Part shown: positions 7,661 to 15,051 of the stretch, piece by piece
Layout of the letters: each line of letters starts with the position of its first letter
Numbering within the stretch: the stretch's first letter is position 1
Source of the DNA: an uncultured Bacilli bacterium
Lineage (GTDB): Bacteria > Bacillota_I > Bacilli_A > RF39 > UBA660
NCBI GenBank assembly: GCA_947628725.1
Contig: CANRAQ010000023.1
Span: 1 to 15,051, forward strand
Direction: 5' to 3'
Length of the DNA: 15,051 nt
Notes under the pieces: model-generated
Seen by the model: the letters and a program-made list of their open reading frames with translations, nothing else
Told to the model about the DNA's origin: nothing
Databases searched by the model: none
Program-made: the position numbers and the translations under genes

Positions 7661-9088
7661 ATGATGACGATAGACGATTTATTAAGTAACATTAAATCTT
7701 ACAATCCAGATGAATTAGAAATTATAAAAAAAGCATATTATTATGCAGATTATATGCATAGTGGTCAAATAAGACAAAGTGGGGAGCCTTACATATCACA
7801 TCCACTCAATGTAGCCTTCATTTTATCTGAAATGCATGCAGATAGGGATACTATTTGTGCAGCACTCCTTCATGATACATTAGAAGATACGAAAGCCACA
7901 AAGGAAGAAATAGCAGATCTATTTAATAAAGATGTTGCTAATTTAGTAGATGGAGTAACTAAAATAAGCAAGATGAATTTTTCATCTAAAACAGAGCAGA
8001 GTTTAGCAAACACTAGAAAAATTATATTAAGTATAACTGATGATGTTAGAATAATAATTATAAAATTAGCAGATAGGCTTCATAATATGAGAACACTATC
8101 ATTTAAAAGTGAATTTAAACAAAAAGAAAATGCATTAGAAACATTAGATATATTCACACCACTAGCATACCTAATAGGAGCATATAGAATAAAAAGTGAA
8201 TTAGAAGATTTATCACTTAGATATTTATATCCAGATGAATATAAAAAATTAGAAGATATGATGAATAGATTAAATGAGGATAGTAATGCTTGCTTAAAAG
8301 AAGTTTTAACTAATATAGAAGAAATACTAGGTAATAATGGAATACCACATGAAATAAAGGTTAGAACTAAAAACATATATGGAATATATAAAAAAATAAA
8401 AGAAGGTCATAAACTTTCTGATATACACGATTTATTATCTCTTAAAATAATGGTGGATGAGATAAAAAATTGTTATATAACGCTAGGATTAATACATTCT
8501 AAATATCATCCTGTGAATGATAAATTTAAAGATTATATATGCTCACCCAAAACTAATTTATATAGTTCACTCCACACTACAGTGTTTGGTCCAAATGAGA
8601 GACTCGTTCAAACACAAATAAGAACATTTGACATGGATAAGATAGCATCATTTGGGCTTACTGCATATTGGGATATAAATAAAGGATTTGCAAGAAGCAA
8701 AATGCAGGAAGATTTAAAAAATAAATTTCAATTTTTTAAATCATTATCTGAGATAAATATAATGTTTAAAGATAATGAAGAGTTTGTAAACCAAGTAAAA
8801 AACGAACTATTTAAAGATAATATATATGTATATATAAAAGGGAATAAGATGGGAATACCAAAAGGATCAAATATAATAGATTTAGCCTGTTACTTAGACA
8901 TAGAAAAAACATTTGTATTAGCTAAAGTAAATGATGAAGTAGTCCCACTTGATTACATATTGAAAAATAATGATAGAGTGATAACTATAATTGATAATTT
9001 ATCTTATGGATATAGAGAATCTTGGATAGATATAGCTAATACAGGATATGCTAAAAGAAAAATTAAAGGAGAAAAATTAAGTAAATGA
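7661..9088 (+). CDS. rel: Truncated Rel/SpoT-family (p)ppGpp hydrolase, probable synthetase-dead form
   Basis: Rel/SpoT proteins make and degrade the alarmone (p)ppGpp. In this 475-residue product the hydrolase HD domain (about 25-190) keeps all metal and catalytic motifs: H47, H71-D72, E75-D76, and D138 in LADRLHNM. The synthetase domain (about 230-340) is recognisable (D257, FKDYICSPK, SLHTTV, QIRT), but the usual EVQIRT is Q317-T-QIRT, replacing the catalytic glutamate by glutamine. The arginine of the DLLAIR motif is K262, the Gln of YQSLHTTV is S302, and the His of AAHW is Tyr. A TGS domain follows (about 386-447). The protein ends at the start of the helical region, so the zinc-finger and ACT/RRM domains of the usual 700-plus residues are absent, and no remnant follows. 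AGGAGG at 7650-7655 serves ATG 7661 or ATG 7664. The predicted role is mainly alarmone removal. Confidence 0.85.
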   Translation: MMTIDDLLSNIKSYNPDELEIIKKAYYYADYMHSGQIRQSGEPYISHPLNVAFILSEMHADRDTICAALLHDTLEDTKATKEEIADLFNKDVANLVDGVTKISKMNFSSKTEQSLANTRKIILSITDDVRIIIIKLADRLHNMRTLSFKSEFKQKENALETLDIFTPLAYLIGAYRIKSELEDLSLRYLYPDEYKKLEDMMNRLNEDSNACLKEVLTNIEEILGNNGIPHEIKVRTKNIYGIYKKIKEGHKLSDIHDLLSLKIMVDEIKNCYITLGLIHSKYHPVNDKFKDYICSPKTNLYSSLHTTVFGPNERLVQTQIRTFDMDKIASFGLTAYWDINKGFARSKMQEDLKNKFQFFKSLSEINIMFKDNEEFVNQVKNELFKDNIYVYIKGNKMGIPKGSNIIDLACYLDIEKTFVLAKVNDEVVPLDYILKNNDRVITIIDNLSYGYRESWIDIANTGYAKRKIKGEKLSK

Positions 9089-9154
9089 CTATATTATAAT
9101 ATTAAAGTAGTATATAAATTCATATTTTATATGTATATTTCGAGATAAGTATTT

Positions 9155-9182
9155 TTGATATTATATTTCTAAAATTTATGAT
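9155..9182 (+). promoter_or_regulatory. Probable promoter of the six-gene aaRS-like/S66 operon
   Basis: TTGATA at 9155-9160 and TATGAT at 9177-9182 are each one base off consensus, with a 16-bp spacer. The start would lie near 9189, giving a leader of about 40 nt with an excellent AAAGGAGGT at 9215-9223. No convincing terminator for rel is seen in 9089-9154, so read-through is also possible. Confidence 0.55.
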
Positions 9183-9228
9183 AAACTATTTATAGTAATT
9201 TAATATTTTTATTCAAAGGAGGTATTTT

Positions 9229-10260
9229 ATGCGCGAACCAAATATTTGGAAGGACAAAAATAATTTTTATTTAAAAGTGTTGCAAGAGCCATGGTATAAA
9301 TTACTAATTAAATTAGAAAATTTAATAACATTTGAAACCATGAAATTTTATGAAGAAAAGGGCATTATAACAGTTCATCTACCCGTAACTACAGGAACAA
9401 TTTCTAGTCCAATGGGATTAGGAAGTGATTCAATTCCAGTAAAGGTTAAAATAAATGGTCAAGATACTTATTTAGCTGATTCAATGCAATTCTTATTAGA
9501 ATATGGATGTAGATTAAATGATAAAGGGGTTTTTTATGTTATGCCATCATTTAGAGGTGAAAATACTGATGAAAGACATTTAAATCAATTTTATCATAGT
9601 GAAGTAGAAATTCCTGGAAAACTTGAAGATATAATTAAGCTTGGAACCGAATATATTAAATATTTATCAAAAAAAATATTAGAATATTATGGTGATGAAT
9701 TATTGAATAAAATTGGAGATATTTCACATATTGAAAAGATTGCAAATTGTAAAGGAGAATTTCCTAAAATAACCTTTGATGAAGCTGAAAAACAAATTAA
9801 AAAATTGCATCCTAAAGATATAGAAAAATATATACAATATAATGAAGGTTGGAGAAATCTGACTAAAAATGCAGAAAAAGAATTGATTGAATTATATGGT
9901 GGGGTTGTTTGGATTACTAATTATGATGAATTATCTGTTCCTTTTTATCAACAAACTGATAATAAAATAAAAGGCACAACTAGAAATGCTGATTTATTAA
10001 TTGGAATAGGTGAAACTATAGGATGTGGTGAAAGATTCAAAACATACGATGATGTTTTAAAATCATTAAAAAAACATAAGGTAAAACCAAATGAATATGA
10101 GTGGTATATAAATATGAAAAAATTATATCCAATGAAAACTTCTGGTTTTGGAATGGGAATTGAAAGATTTTTGTTATGGATTTTAAAGGGAACTGATATA
10201 AGAAATATGCAAATTTGTTGGAGGTTGAATAATAATGCAGAAGAAAATGAAAAGATATAA
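9229..10260 (+). CDS. Stand-alone AsnRS/AspRS-like class II catalytic domain
   Basis: The 343-residue product is a class IIb aminoacyl-tRNA synthetase core without the N-terminal OB-fold anticodon-binding domain. The motif 1 region ends in HLPVTT (50-55). Motif 2 reads FRGENTDERH at 108-117, close to the family FRAE...RRH. The AsnRS-like DLLIGIGETIGCGER lies at 255-269, and motif 3 is GFGMGIERFL at 306-315 with R313 intact. ATP binding and aminoacyl-adenylate formation should therefore be possible. Lack of the tRNA-binding domain suggests a role like AsnA-type asparagine synthetases or amide-forming natural-product ligases, not normal tRNA charging. It heads a six-gene operon with a methyltransferase, a second aaRS-like protein, a kinase and two MccF-like peptidases. 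The substrate is unknown. Confidence 0.8.
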   Translation: MREPNIWKDKNNFYLKVLQEPWYKLLIKLENLITFETMKFYEEKGIITVHLPVTTGTISSPMGLGSDSIPVKVKINGQDTYLADSMQFLLEYGCRLNDKGVFYVMPSFRGENTDERHLNQFYHSEVEIPGKLEDIIKLGTEYIKYLSKKILEYYGDELLNKIGDISHIEKIANCKGEFPKITFDEAEKQIKKLHPKDIEKYIQYNEGWRNLTKNAEKELIELYGGVVWITNYDELSVPFYQQTDNKIKGTTRNADLLIGIGETIGCGERFKTYDDVLKSLKKHKVKPNEYEWYINMKKLYPMKTSGFGMGIERFLLWILKGTDIRNMQICWRLNNNAEENEKI

Positions 10261-11077
10261 TAAGAATGAAATAATGCAGTTAAATTATACAGATTTTATT
10301 TCGTTAATAAAAGAAGAAAATAGACCTTCAGGTGGGAAAAAAACTATTAGGGAAATAGCAATTAATAGTTTTATTAATGAAAATTCTAATGTATTGGAAA
10401 TTGGTTGCACGAATGGCTTTTCTTCGATTGAAATAAATAAGATAACCAATTGTAATGTTATAGGAATAGATATAAATAGAAATTCTATAAAAAATGCTAA
10501 TGAAAAAATAAAAAGTAATGGTTTAGATGAGTCAAAAATTAGATTTGAATATGGTGATGCCGAAGATTTATCTACTTTTGAAGATAATACTTTTGACTTA
10601 ATTATATGTGGAAATGCAATTTCTTTTATAAATAATAAAGATAAAGCTTTTAATGAAATAATTAGAGTTTTAAAGCCAAATGGTTTTATATCAATAGTCC
10701 CAATTTGGTATAAAGAAAAGCCAAATATAAATATTATAAAAAAAGTAAATCAAGAATTAGGTTTTGAAATACATTGCTACTACAAAGAAGATTGGATGAA
10801 TTATGAAGATAAAAAATTAGAATTATATTATAAAAAAGATTATAGTTTTATTTATTGCAGTAAAAGGCAAATAGAAAGTTATGTAAACAAAATGATAGAT
10901 TCAAAAAATCATTTAAAGATTTACAATGAAGATGAAATAAATTTAATTAAAACTAGATGGGGAAAAACTATTAATATATTTAATGAAAACTTATCTTTAA
11001 CAAACTATTCAGTAATTTTGCTTAGAAAAAATTTGGTTCCTGAAGAGCCAGAAATATTTTTAACTAAGGGGTGTTAA
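10235..11077 (+). CDS. Class I SAM-dependent methyltransferase
   Basis: The 280-residue product has the Rossmann methyltransferase fold: motif I VLEIGCTNG at 53-61 for SAM binding, D79 in GIDIN to hold the ribose, GDAED at 107-111 beside the adenine, and motif IV FDLIICGNA at 120-128, then IIRVLKPNGF. A conserved-looking NRPSGGKKTIRE precedes motif I and may shape the substrate site. The start overlaps the upstream gene by 26 bases and is served by GGAGGT at 10220-10225, nine bases before the ATG, so the two are probably translationally coupled. The substrate cannot be read from sequence; the operon suggests a product or intermediate of the aaRS-like enzyme. Confidence 0.85.
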   Translation: MQKKMKRYNKNEIMQLNYTDFISLIKEENRPSGGKKTIREIAINSFINENSNVLEIGCTNGFSSIEINKITNCNVIGIDINRNSIKNANEKIKSNGLDESKIRFEYGDAEDLSTFEDNTFDLIICGNAISFINNKDKAFNEIIRVLKPNGFISIVPIWYKEKPNINIIKKVNQELGFEIHCYYKEDWMNYEDKKLELYYKKDYSFIYCSKRQIESYVNKMIDSKNHLKIYNEDEINLIKTRWGKTINIFNENLSLTNYSVILLRKNLVPEEPEIFLTKGC

Positions 11078-11079
11078 CG

Positions 11080-12183
11080 ATGAGCATTAAAAAAATTGAT
11101 TTAAGTAGTGAAGATTATAGGGCTTTGATATCTGAAAATGCAAATACATTTAACAGTACGATGTTGGAAATTTTTGAACAAAGAGCAAAAAAAATGTGCC
11201 CATCAGCATTACTAAAAAATTATAAAAGCAAACACAATTTATATGAACCGTCCAAAATAGATCCAAGAATTTACAATGAAATAAGTAATATTTTTTTTGA
11301 TACTGTTTCTGATGATTTTGAGTGTATTGAATTGTCCCCAATAAATCCATTTGGATTAAATGCAAGCTTAACTAATACTAATCAAAATAATGTATTAAGT
11401 ACTATAAGAAATTCTGAAATAGTGAGTGATTCATCAATATCAATGATTTTAGAATGTGCATATAGAAAAAAAGAATTAAATTTATCTACAATTAATTTGG
11501 CATCTTCTACTAGACTTTTAAGAACACAAAACTATGGTAATGGTAAAAAAAATCATTGGTGTCAACATTTTAGAGCTTGTTCATTAGTATCAAGTTTTAG
11601 AAATATAAAAAATAATATGATTAATTCATTATTGATACAATTAAACAATTGGTTAAATGTTATAGAAAATATGAAAGATATTTTAGAAATTGAAACAGTG
11701 AATCTAAATTTATGCTATATTCCGTTAATTAAAGAAATATATACCTCATATGGAATAAATATTAATGACATACTTGCAAATACTGTGAATCCAAATTTTG
11801 ATGTTTTTAAAAATAATAATATAAATTTACCTAAAGTTATAAATAATGTAAGTGATATAGAATCAATAAAGTCTACGAAAGATTATTTATTGACAATAAA
11901 AAATTCATATAATTATTTTTATAAAAATATATTAAGTGTATTAAAAGAAACTCATAATAATGTTAATTTTAATTTACAATTAAATAGAAAATCTGGTCTA
12001 ACATATTATACAGATATATGTTATGAATTTGAAGTTTTTTTTAAAAATGGAAAATCATTAGTATTGGTTGATGGTGGAGTTAATGATTGGATAGGAAAAA
12101 TATTGAGTGATTCAAAAGAAAAGTGTGTAACATCAGGTATGGGGTTAGAATATGTTGGAAAGGTATACAAAAAAAAGATATGA
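11080..12183 (+). CDS. Degenerate HisRS-like class II synthetase-fold protein
   Basis: This 367-residue protein is not a clear match to a named family. Its C-terminal third resembles the histidyl-tRNA synthetase core: KSGLTYYTDICYEF at 304-317 corresponds to the HisRS RGLDYYTGTVFE signature, DGGVNDWIGKIL at 331-342 to the GGRYDGL segment, and SGMGLEYVG at 352-360 to motif 3, where the class II arginine is replaced by tyrosine. Earlier regions include SPINPFGLNASL (86-97), NQNNVLSTIRNSE (101-113) and WCQHFRACSLVSS (160-172). No anticodon domain is evident. It may be a partner or regulatory subunit of the AsnRS-like enzyme, as HisZ is for HisG, or may bind an aminoacyl product. I chose ATG 11080 because AAGGGGTG (11066-11073) lies six bases upstream and the gap to the previous stop is 2 bases; a GTG at 11071 would add three residues. 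Confidence 0.55.
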   Translation: MSIKKIDLSSEDYRALISENANTFNSTMLEIFEQRAKKMCPSALLKNYKSKHNLYEPSKIDPRIYNEISNIFFDTVSDDFECIELSPINPFGLNASLTNTNQNNVLSTIRNSEIVSDSSISMILECAYRKKELNLSTINLASSTRLLRTQNYGNGKKNHWCQHFRACSLVSSFRNIKNNMINSLLIQLNNWLNVIENMKDILEIETVNLNLCYIPLIKEIYTSYGININDILANTVNPNFDVFKNNNINLPKVINNVSDIESIKSTKDYLLTIKNSYNYFYKNILSVLKETHNNVNFNLQLNRKSGLTYYTDICYEFEVFFKNGKSLVLVDGGVNDWIGKILSDSKEKCVTSGMGLEYVGKVYKKKI

Positions 12184-12758
12184 ATATACAAATAACTGGT
12201 GCAAGTGGTAGTGGTAAAACATTTCTTGGAAAAGAATTGTCAAAAATTTTAAAATATAATTTTATAGATACTGATGATATTTTGTGGTTATGGGATAAAG
12301 ATATTCAACCTTATACAATTGCAATTAGTGATGAAAAATCTTGTAAAAAATTAGAACAAATTTTATTGAGTAATTCTTCAACTGTAGCAAGTGGAATGTT
12401 TTATCCTTGGTCTGAATCCTTAATTCCTATGTTTGATTTATTAATTGTAATTGAAGCAAATAAGGAATTGAGAAGAAAAAGAATAATTGATAGAGAATAT
12501 GAAATGTATGGTAATAGATTTAAAAAAGGTGGAGATATGTATGAACAGTTTAATAAATTTTTAGACTGGTCCATGTCATATGATACTTTAGATGATAAAT
12601 TAGGAAGTAAAAAAGCCACTGATGAGTGGGTAAAAAAATTTGATTGTGAAGTTTTGTATATCGATGGGGGTAAAACAATCGAGGAAAAAATTGATATTAT
12701 ATTAAATAAAATATTAGAAATAGAAAAATTAAAAGGGAAGAAAGGTTTGATAAAATGA
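12180..12758 (+). CDS. Small P-loop kinase (adenylate/shikimate kinase-like)
   Basis: The 192-residue product opens with a Walker A loop GASGSGKT at 7-14 and continues like the adenylate/shikimate kinase group: FIDTDDILW at 28-36 (acidic acceptor-site pair), IVIEA at 89-93 as the Walker B strand, then a basic lid with RRKRIIDRE at 98-106 and YGNRFKKGGDMYE at 110-122. Relatives are often annotated as AAA ATPases or topology modulation proteins without known function. ATG 12180 overlaps the previous stop by four bases; an open frame from 12123 would put non-homologous residues before the P-loop and is unlikely. The likely role is phosphoryl transfer to a small molecule in the operon's pathway; self-protection by phosphorylation is a speculative alternative. 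Confidence 0.75.
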   Translation: MNIQITGASGSGKTFLGKELSKILKYNFIDTDDILWLWDKDIQPYTIAISDEKSCKKLEQILLSNSSTVASGMFYPWSESLIPMFDLLIVIEANKELRRKRIIDREYEMYGNRFKKGGDMYEQFNKFLDWSMSYDTLDDKLGSKKATDEWVKKFDCEVLYIDGGKTIEEKIDIILNKILEIEKLKGKKGLIK

Positions 12759-13789
12759 TAATTCCTGAAAAATTAAAAAAAGGTGATACTATTGCAATAG
12801 TAAGTTTATCTAGTGGTATGGGTGGCGAAAAAGAATTTTATCACAGATATGAAATTGGGAAAAAAAGATTAGAAGAAATATTCGGATTAAATGTTGTAAC
12901 TATGCCTAATGCATTAAAAGGGTATAAATATTTATATGATCACCCAGAGGCTAGAGCAGAAGATTTAATGAATGCATTTGCTGATAAAAAAATTAAAGGG
13001 ATATTTACTATGATTGGTGGAGATGATAGTATAAGAATATTACCTTTTATAAAAGATGATGTTATAAAAGCAAACCCTAAAATATTTATTGGATATTCTG
13101 ATAGTACTGTAACTAATTTATTATTATACAAAAATAATGTTGTATCTTATTATGGACCATCTTTATTATCTGAAATTGCTGAAAATGGTAGTATGCATGA
13201 TTATACTAAAAAATATTTAAAAGACTCTCTTTTTAAAAATGATAAAGTAACTATTAAATCAAGTAAAGAATGGACTAATGATAGAATAGATTGGACAGAT
13301 AAATCAAAAAATAGTGAATTTAGAAAAATGCAAAATGAAAGGCATGGATTTGAGGTTCTACAAGGTAATGGAACTTTTAAAGGAAAACTATTGGGAGGTT
13401 GTTTAGAAGTTTTAAATATGATTATAGGAACTTATATTTGGCCTAGTATTGATGAATGGAAAGATAAAATATTATTTATTGAAACTAGTGAAATGAAACC
13501 TTCACCAGATGAAGTAATTTATTTTTTAAGGCATTTACATGCACTAGGTATTTTAAATGTTATCAACGGAATTATTATTGGAAAACCAAAAGATGAAATG
13601 TATTACGAGGAATATAAAGAATCATTTTTAAAAGTTATAAAGGATGAAGCAAAACTAACTAATTTACCGATTATGTACAATATAAATTTTGGTCATAGTG
13701 CACCAATGTGTGTTTTACCATATGGACTAAATGCTACTGTAGATTTAGAAAAGAAAATTATTATTATCGATAATGGAGGGATAAAATGA
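12755..13789 (+). CDS. S66 serine peptidase, MccF-like (copy 1)
   Basis: S66 peptidases include LD-carboxypeptidases of cell wall recycling and MccF, which hydrolyses the bond between the amino acid and nucleotide parts of microcin C and aminoacyl-sulfamoyl adenylates. This 344-residue protein keeps the Ser-Glu-His triad: S115 in GYSDST, E243 in FIETSE and H314 in NFGHSAP, plus IGGDDS at 87-92. The loop SKEWTNDRIDW at 170-180 carries W173; MccF has a loop tryptophan that stacks on the nucleobase, which favours the MccF side of the family. No signal peptide is present, so it acts in the cytoplasm, also unlike a typical exported wall enzyme. The start overlaps the kinase stop (ATGA), with AAAGG at 12741-12745. 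Confidence 0.85.
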   Translation: MIIPEKLKKGDTIAIVSLSSGMGGEKEFYHRYEIGKKRLEEIFGLNVVTMPNALKGYKYLYDHPEARAEDLMNAFADKKIKGIFTMIGGDDSIRILPFIKDDVIKANPKIFIGYSDSTVTNLLLYKNNVVSYYGPSLLSEIAENGSMHDYTKKYLKDSLFKNDKVTIKSSKEWTNDRIDWTDKSKNSEFRKMQNERHGFEVLQGNGTFKGKLLGGCLEVLNMIIGTYIWPSIDEWKDKILFIETSEMKPSPDEVIYFLRHLHALGILNVINGIIIGKPKDEMYYEEYKESFLKVIKDEAKLTNLPIMYNINFGHSAPMCVLPYGLNATVDLEKKIIIIDNGGIK

Positions 13790-14868
13790 TACCATATAAT
13801 CTTAAACAAGGAGACAAGGTTGCTATTATTAGTTTATCTAATGGTGTCTTAGGAGAAGATTTTGTTAAACATGAAATAGATATAGGCTTAAAAAGATTAG
13901 AATCATTAGGTCTAAATCCAATTATTATGCCTAATTCAATGTTAGGAATAAATTATCTAAAAGAGCATCCAGAGAAGAGAGCAGAGGATCTTAAACTTGC
14001 ATTCATGAATGATGAGATTAAAATGATCATAACTGCTATTGGAGGGGATGATACATATAAAACTATACCATATTTAATGGACGACAAAGAATTTTTATTG
14101 GCTGTAAAGAAAAAACCTAAAATTTTTACCGGTTTTTCTGATACTACAATAAATCATTTTATGTTTAACAAAATAGGATTATCTACATTTTACGGGCCAG
14201 CATTTTTAGTAGACATTTGTGAATTAGATAATAAGATGCTACCTTATACTGAACACTATTTCTCTTTATTTTTTAAAAAAGTTAATAGTTTTGAAATTAA
14301 ATCAAGTAATATATGGTATTTAGATAGAATTGATTATAGTGCTAATTCAATTGGTGTTCCAAGAACTAAAGTTATTGAAAAACATGGATTTGAATTATTA
14401 AATGGTAGTGGAGTTAGAAGCGGTAATTTGTTTGGAGGTTGTATTGAATCAATTTATAATCTGTTAGTGGGTGAACGATATGCAGATGAAAATAAAATTA
14501 ATGATAAATATAATCTAATCCCTTCATTAAAAGAATTAAGAAAAAAAATACTATTTTTAGAAACTTCAGAAGCAAAAACTTCTCCTCATAAACTTGAAAT
14601 AATGTTAAACAAATTAAAAAAAAGAGAAATATTATCTAATGTTCAAGGAATAATTGTTGGTAAACCATATGATGAAGTTTATTATGAAGAATATAAGGAA
14701 ATTTACAAAAAAGTATTTTATGATTTAGATACTCCCGTTTTATATAACATTAATTTTGGGCATTCATATCCCAGATGTATAATTCCATATGATGCATTAT
14801 GTGTAGTAGATTTTAATAATAAAAAAATCAAAATAAAATCTAAAATACTCAATGATTATACTATTTAA
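13786..14868 (+). CDS. S66 serine peptidase, MccF-like (copy 2)
   Basis: This 360-residue paralogue of the preceding gene keeps the triad S118 (GFSDTT), E259 (FLETSE) and H326 (NFGHSYP), IGGDDT at 85-90, and a tryptophan (W177) in the equivalent loop. It has an insertion at about 231-248 near the second half of the fold and clear divergence elsewhere, so it is an old duplication, not a recent copy. Divergence with intact catalytic residues suggests two different substrates or specificities. It starts in an ATGA overlap with copy 1 and has a strong GGAGGG at 13775-13780. It is the last gene of the operon. An LD-carboxypeptidase role in wall turnover cannot be excluded. Confidence 0.85.
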   Translation: MIPYNLKQGDKVAIISLSNGVLGEDFVKHEIDIGLKRLESLGLNPIIMPNSMLGINYLKEHPEKRAEDLKLAFMNDEIKMIITAIGGDDTYKTIPYLMDDKEFLLAVKKKPKIFTGFSDTTINHFMFNKIGLSTFYGPAFLVDICELDNKMLPYTEHYFSLFFKKVNSFEIKSSNIWYLDRIDYSANSIGVPRTKVIEKHGFELLNGSGVRSGNLFGGCIESIYNLLVGERYADENKINDKYNLIPSLKELRKKILFLETSEAKTSPHKLEIMLNKLKKREILSNVQGIIVGKPYDEVYYEEYKEIYKKVFYDLDTPVLYNINFGHSYPRCIIPYDALCVVDFNNKKIKIKSKILNDYTI

Positions 14869-14960
14869 AAACTTTAAATAATATTAATTATATATAAAAT
14901 TAAAGTTAAATATATAAAATAAAACAAATTCAAAAAAATTAATGAAAATAAAATTTATTT

Positions 14961-14997
14961 AAAAAGCAATTTAAAAAGCAAAAAATTGCTTTTTTTC
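14961..14997 (+). terminator. Intrinsic terminator of the aaRS-like/S66 operon
   Basis: AAAAAGCAATTT (14961-14972) and AAATTGCTTTTT (14983-14994) form a perfect 12-bp stem with a 10-nt loop and a T-tract. The loop repeats AAAAAGCAA, so a shifted shorter pairing is also possible. Bases 14869-14960 are AT-rich with nothing else recognisable. Confidence 0.85.
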
Positions 14998-15005
14998 TGT
15001 TATAA

Positions 15006-15045
15006 TGTTATAATTAATAAGCATTAAGTCTAAAAAAGAAAGGAG
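15006..15045 (+). promoter_or_regulatory. Promoter and ribosome binding site of the gene beyond the right edge
   Basis: TGTTATAAT at 15006-15014 is an extended -10 element. TTGCTT at 14986-14991, 17 bp upstream, lies in the terminator's descending arm and could serve as a weak -35. AGAAAGGAG at 15037-15045 is a strong ribosome binding site, so a + strand gene should start at or just after base 15051. Confidence 0.65.
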
Positions 15046-15051
15046 TAAATA

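Noticed and set aside
9089..9228. Terminator for rel or a remnant of its missing C-terminal domains
   Set aside because: Only weak AT-only stems such as CATAT/ATATG are present, and no frame here resembles Rel ACT or zinc-finger sequence.
12123..12179. Upstream start for the kinase gene giving 19 extra residues
   Set aside because: The extension overlaps the HisRS-like gene by 61 bases, and the P-loop expected near the N terminus follows directly after ATG 12180, which fits the ATGA coupling seen in the next two genes.
8080..13131. - strand frames opposite rel, the HisRS-like gene, the kinase and S66 copy 1
   Set aside because: They are short, have no family resemblance and are fully contained in well-supported + strand genes.
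1..15051. Mycoplasma-type genetic code (TGA as Trp), suggested by the low G+C
   Set aside because: TGA ends several genes at sensible places, including the ATGA overlaps at 12180, 12755 and 13786, and TGG is used for Trp throughout.
1..15051. CRISPR arrays, tRNA or rRNA genes, insertion sequences
   Set aside because: No regularly spaced repeats, no cloverleaf-like or rRNA-like conserved sequences and no transposase or terminal inverted repeats were seen.

Overview
The window is very AT-rich, roughly a quarter G+C, with strong Shine-Dalgarno sites, consensus sigma-A type promoters and hairpin-plus-T terminators. Every supported gene is on the + strand. TGA is used as a stop (for example at 9086-9088 and 12181-12183) and tryptophan is TGG, so this is not the Mycoplasma code. 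Cell wall and division genes (murG, murB, divIB) with Gram-positive-style signals point to a walled, low-GC member of the Bacillota, perhaps an uncultured gut Bacilli or Clostridia lineage. The exact taxon is inference.

Region 1 (1-2582) encodes two related surface or pilus-associated proteins. The first is cut by the left edge and ends in a DUF6273-like domain. The second begins with a type IV prepilin signal and shares the 'ETWRIIG' domain with the first. A stretch of about 80 bp is almost identical between them. The last part of the second gene holds an unusually GC-rich patch that looks like a locally diversified, C-type-lectin-like variable region.

Region 2 (2600-5344) is a fragment of the division/cell wall (dcw) cluster, murG-murB-divIB, with its own promoter and terminator. 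Region 3 (5370-7386) is a single gene for HelD, a helicase-like factor that removes RNA polymerase from nucleic acid. Region 4 (7438-9088) is a short (p)ppGpp hydrolase of the Rel/SpoT family. Its hydrolase site is intact, its synthetase site looks damaged, and the C-terminal regulatory domains are missing. It sits behind a leader holding a Cys-containing short reading frame that runs through an 18-bp terminator hairpin, the layout of a translation-sensing attenuator.

Region 5 (9155-14997) is a tight six-gene operon. It encodes a stand-alone class II AsnRS/AspRS-like catalytic domain, a SAM methyltransferase, a degenerate HisRS-like protein, a small P-loop kinase and two tandem MccF-like S66 serine peptidases. 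Overlapping stops and starts link most of the genes. Since MccF-type peptidases hydrolyse aminoacyl-nucleotide antibiotics, I read the operon as a candidate for making, modifying or resisting an aminoacyl- or peptidyl-nucleotide-like small molecule. This is the best candidate for an undescribed system here. A terminator closes it, and a promoter and ribosome binding site for the next gene lie at the right edge.
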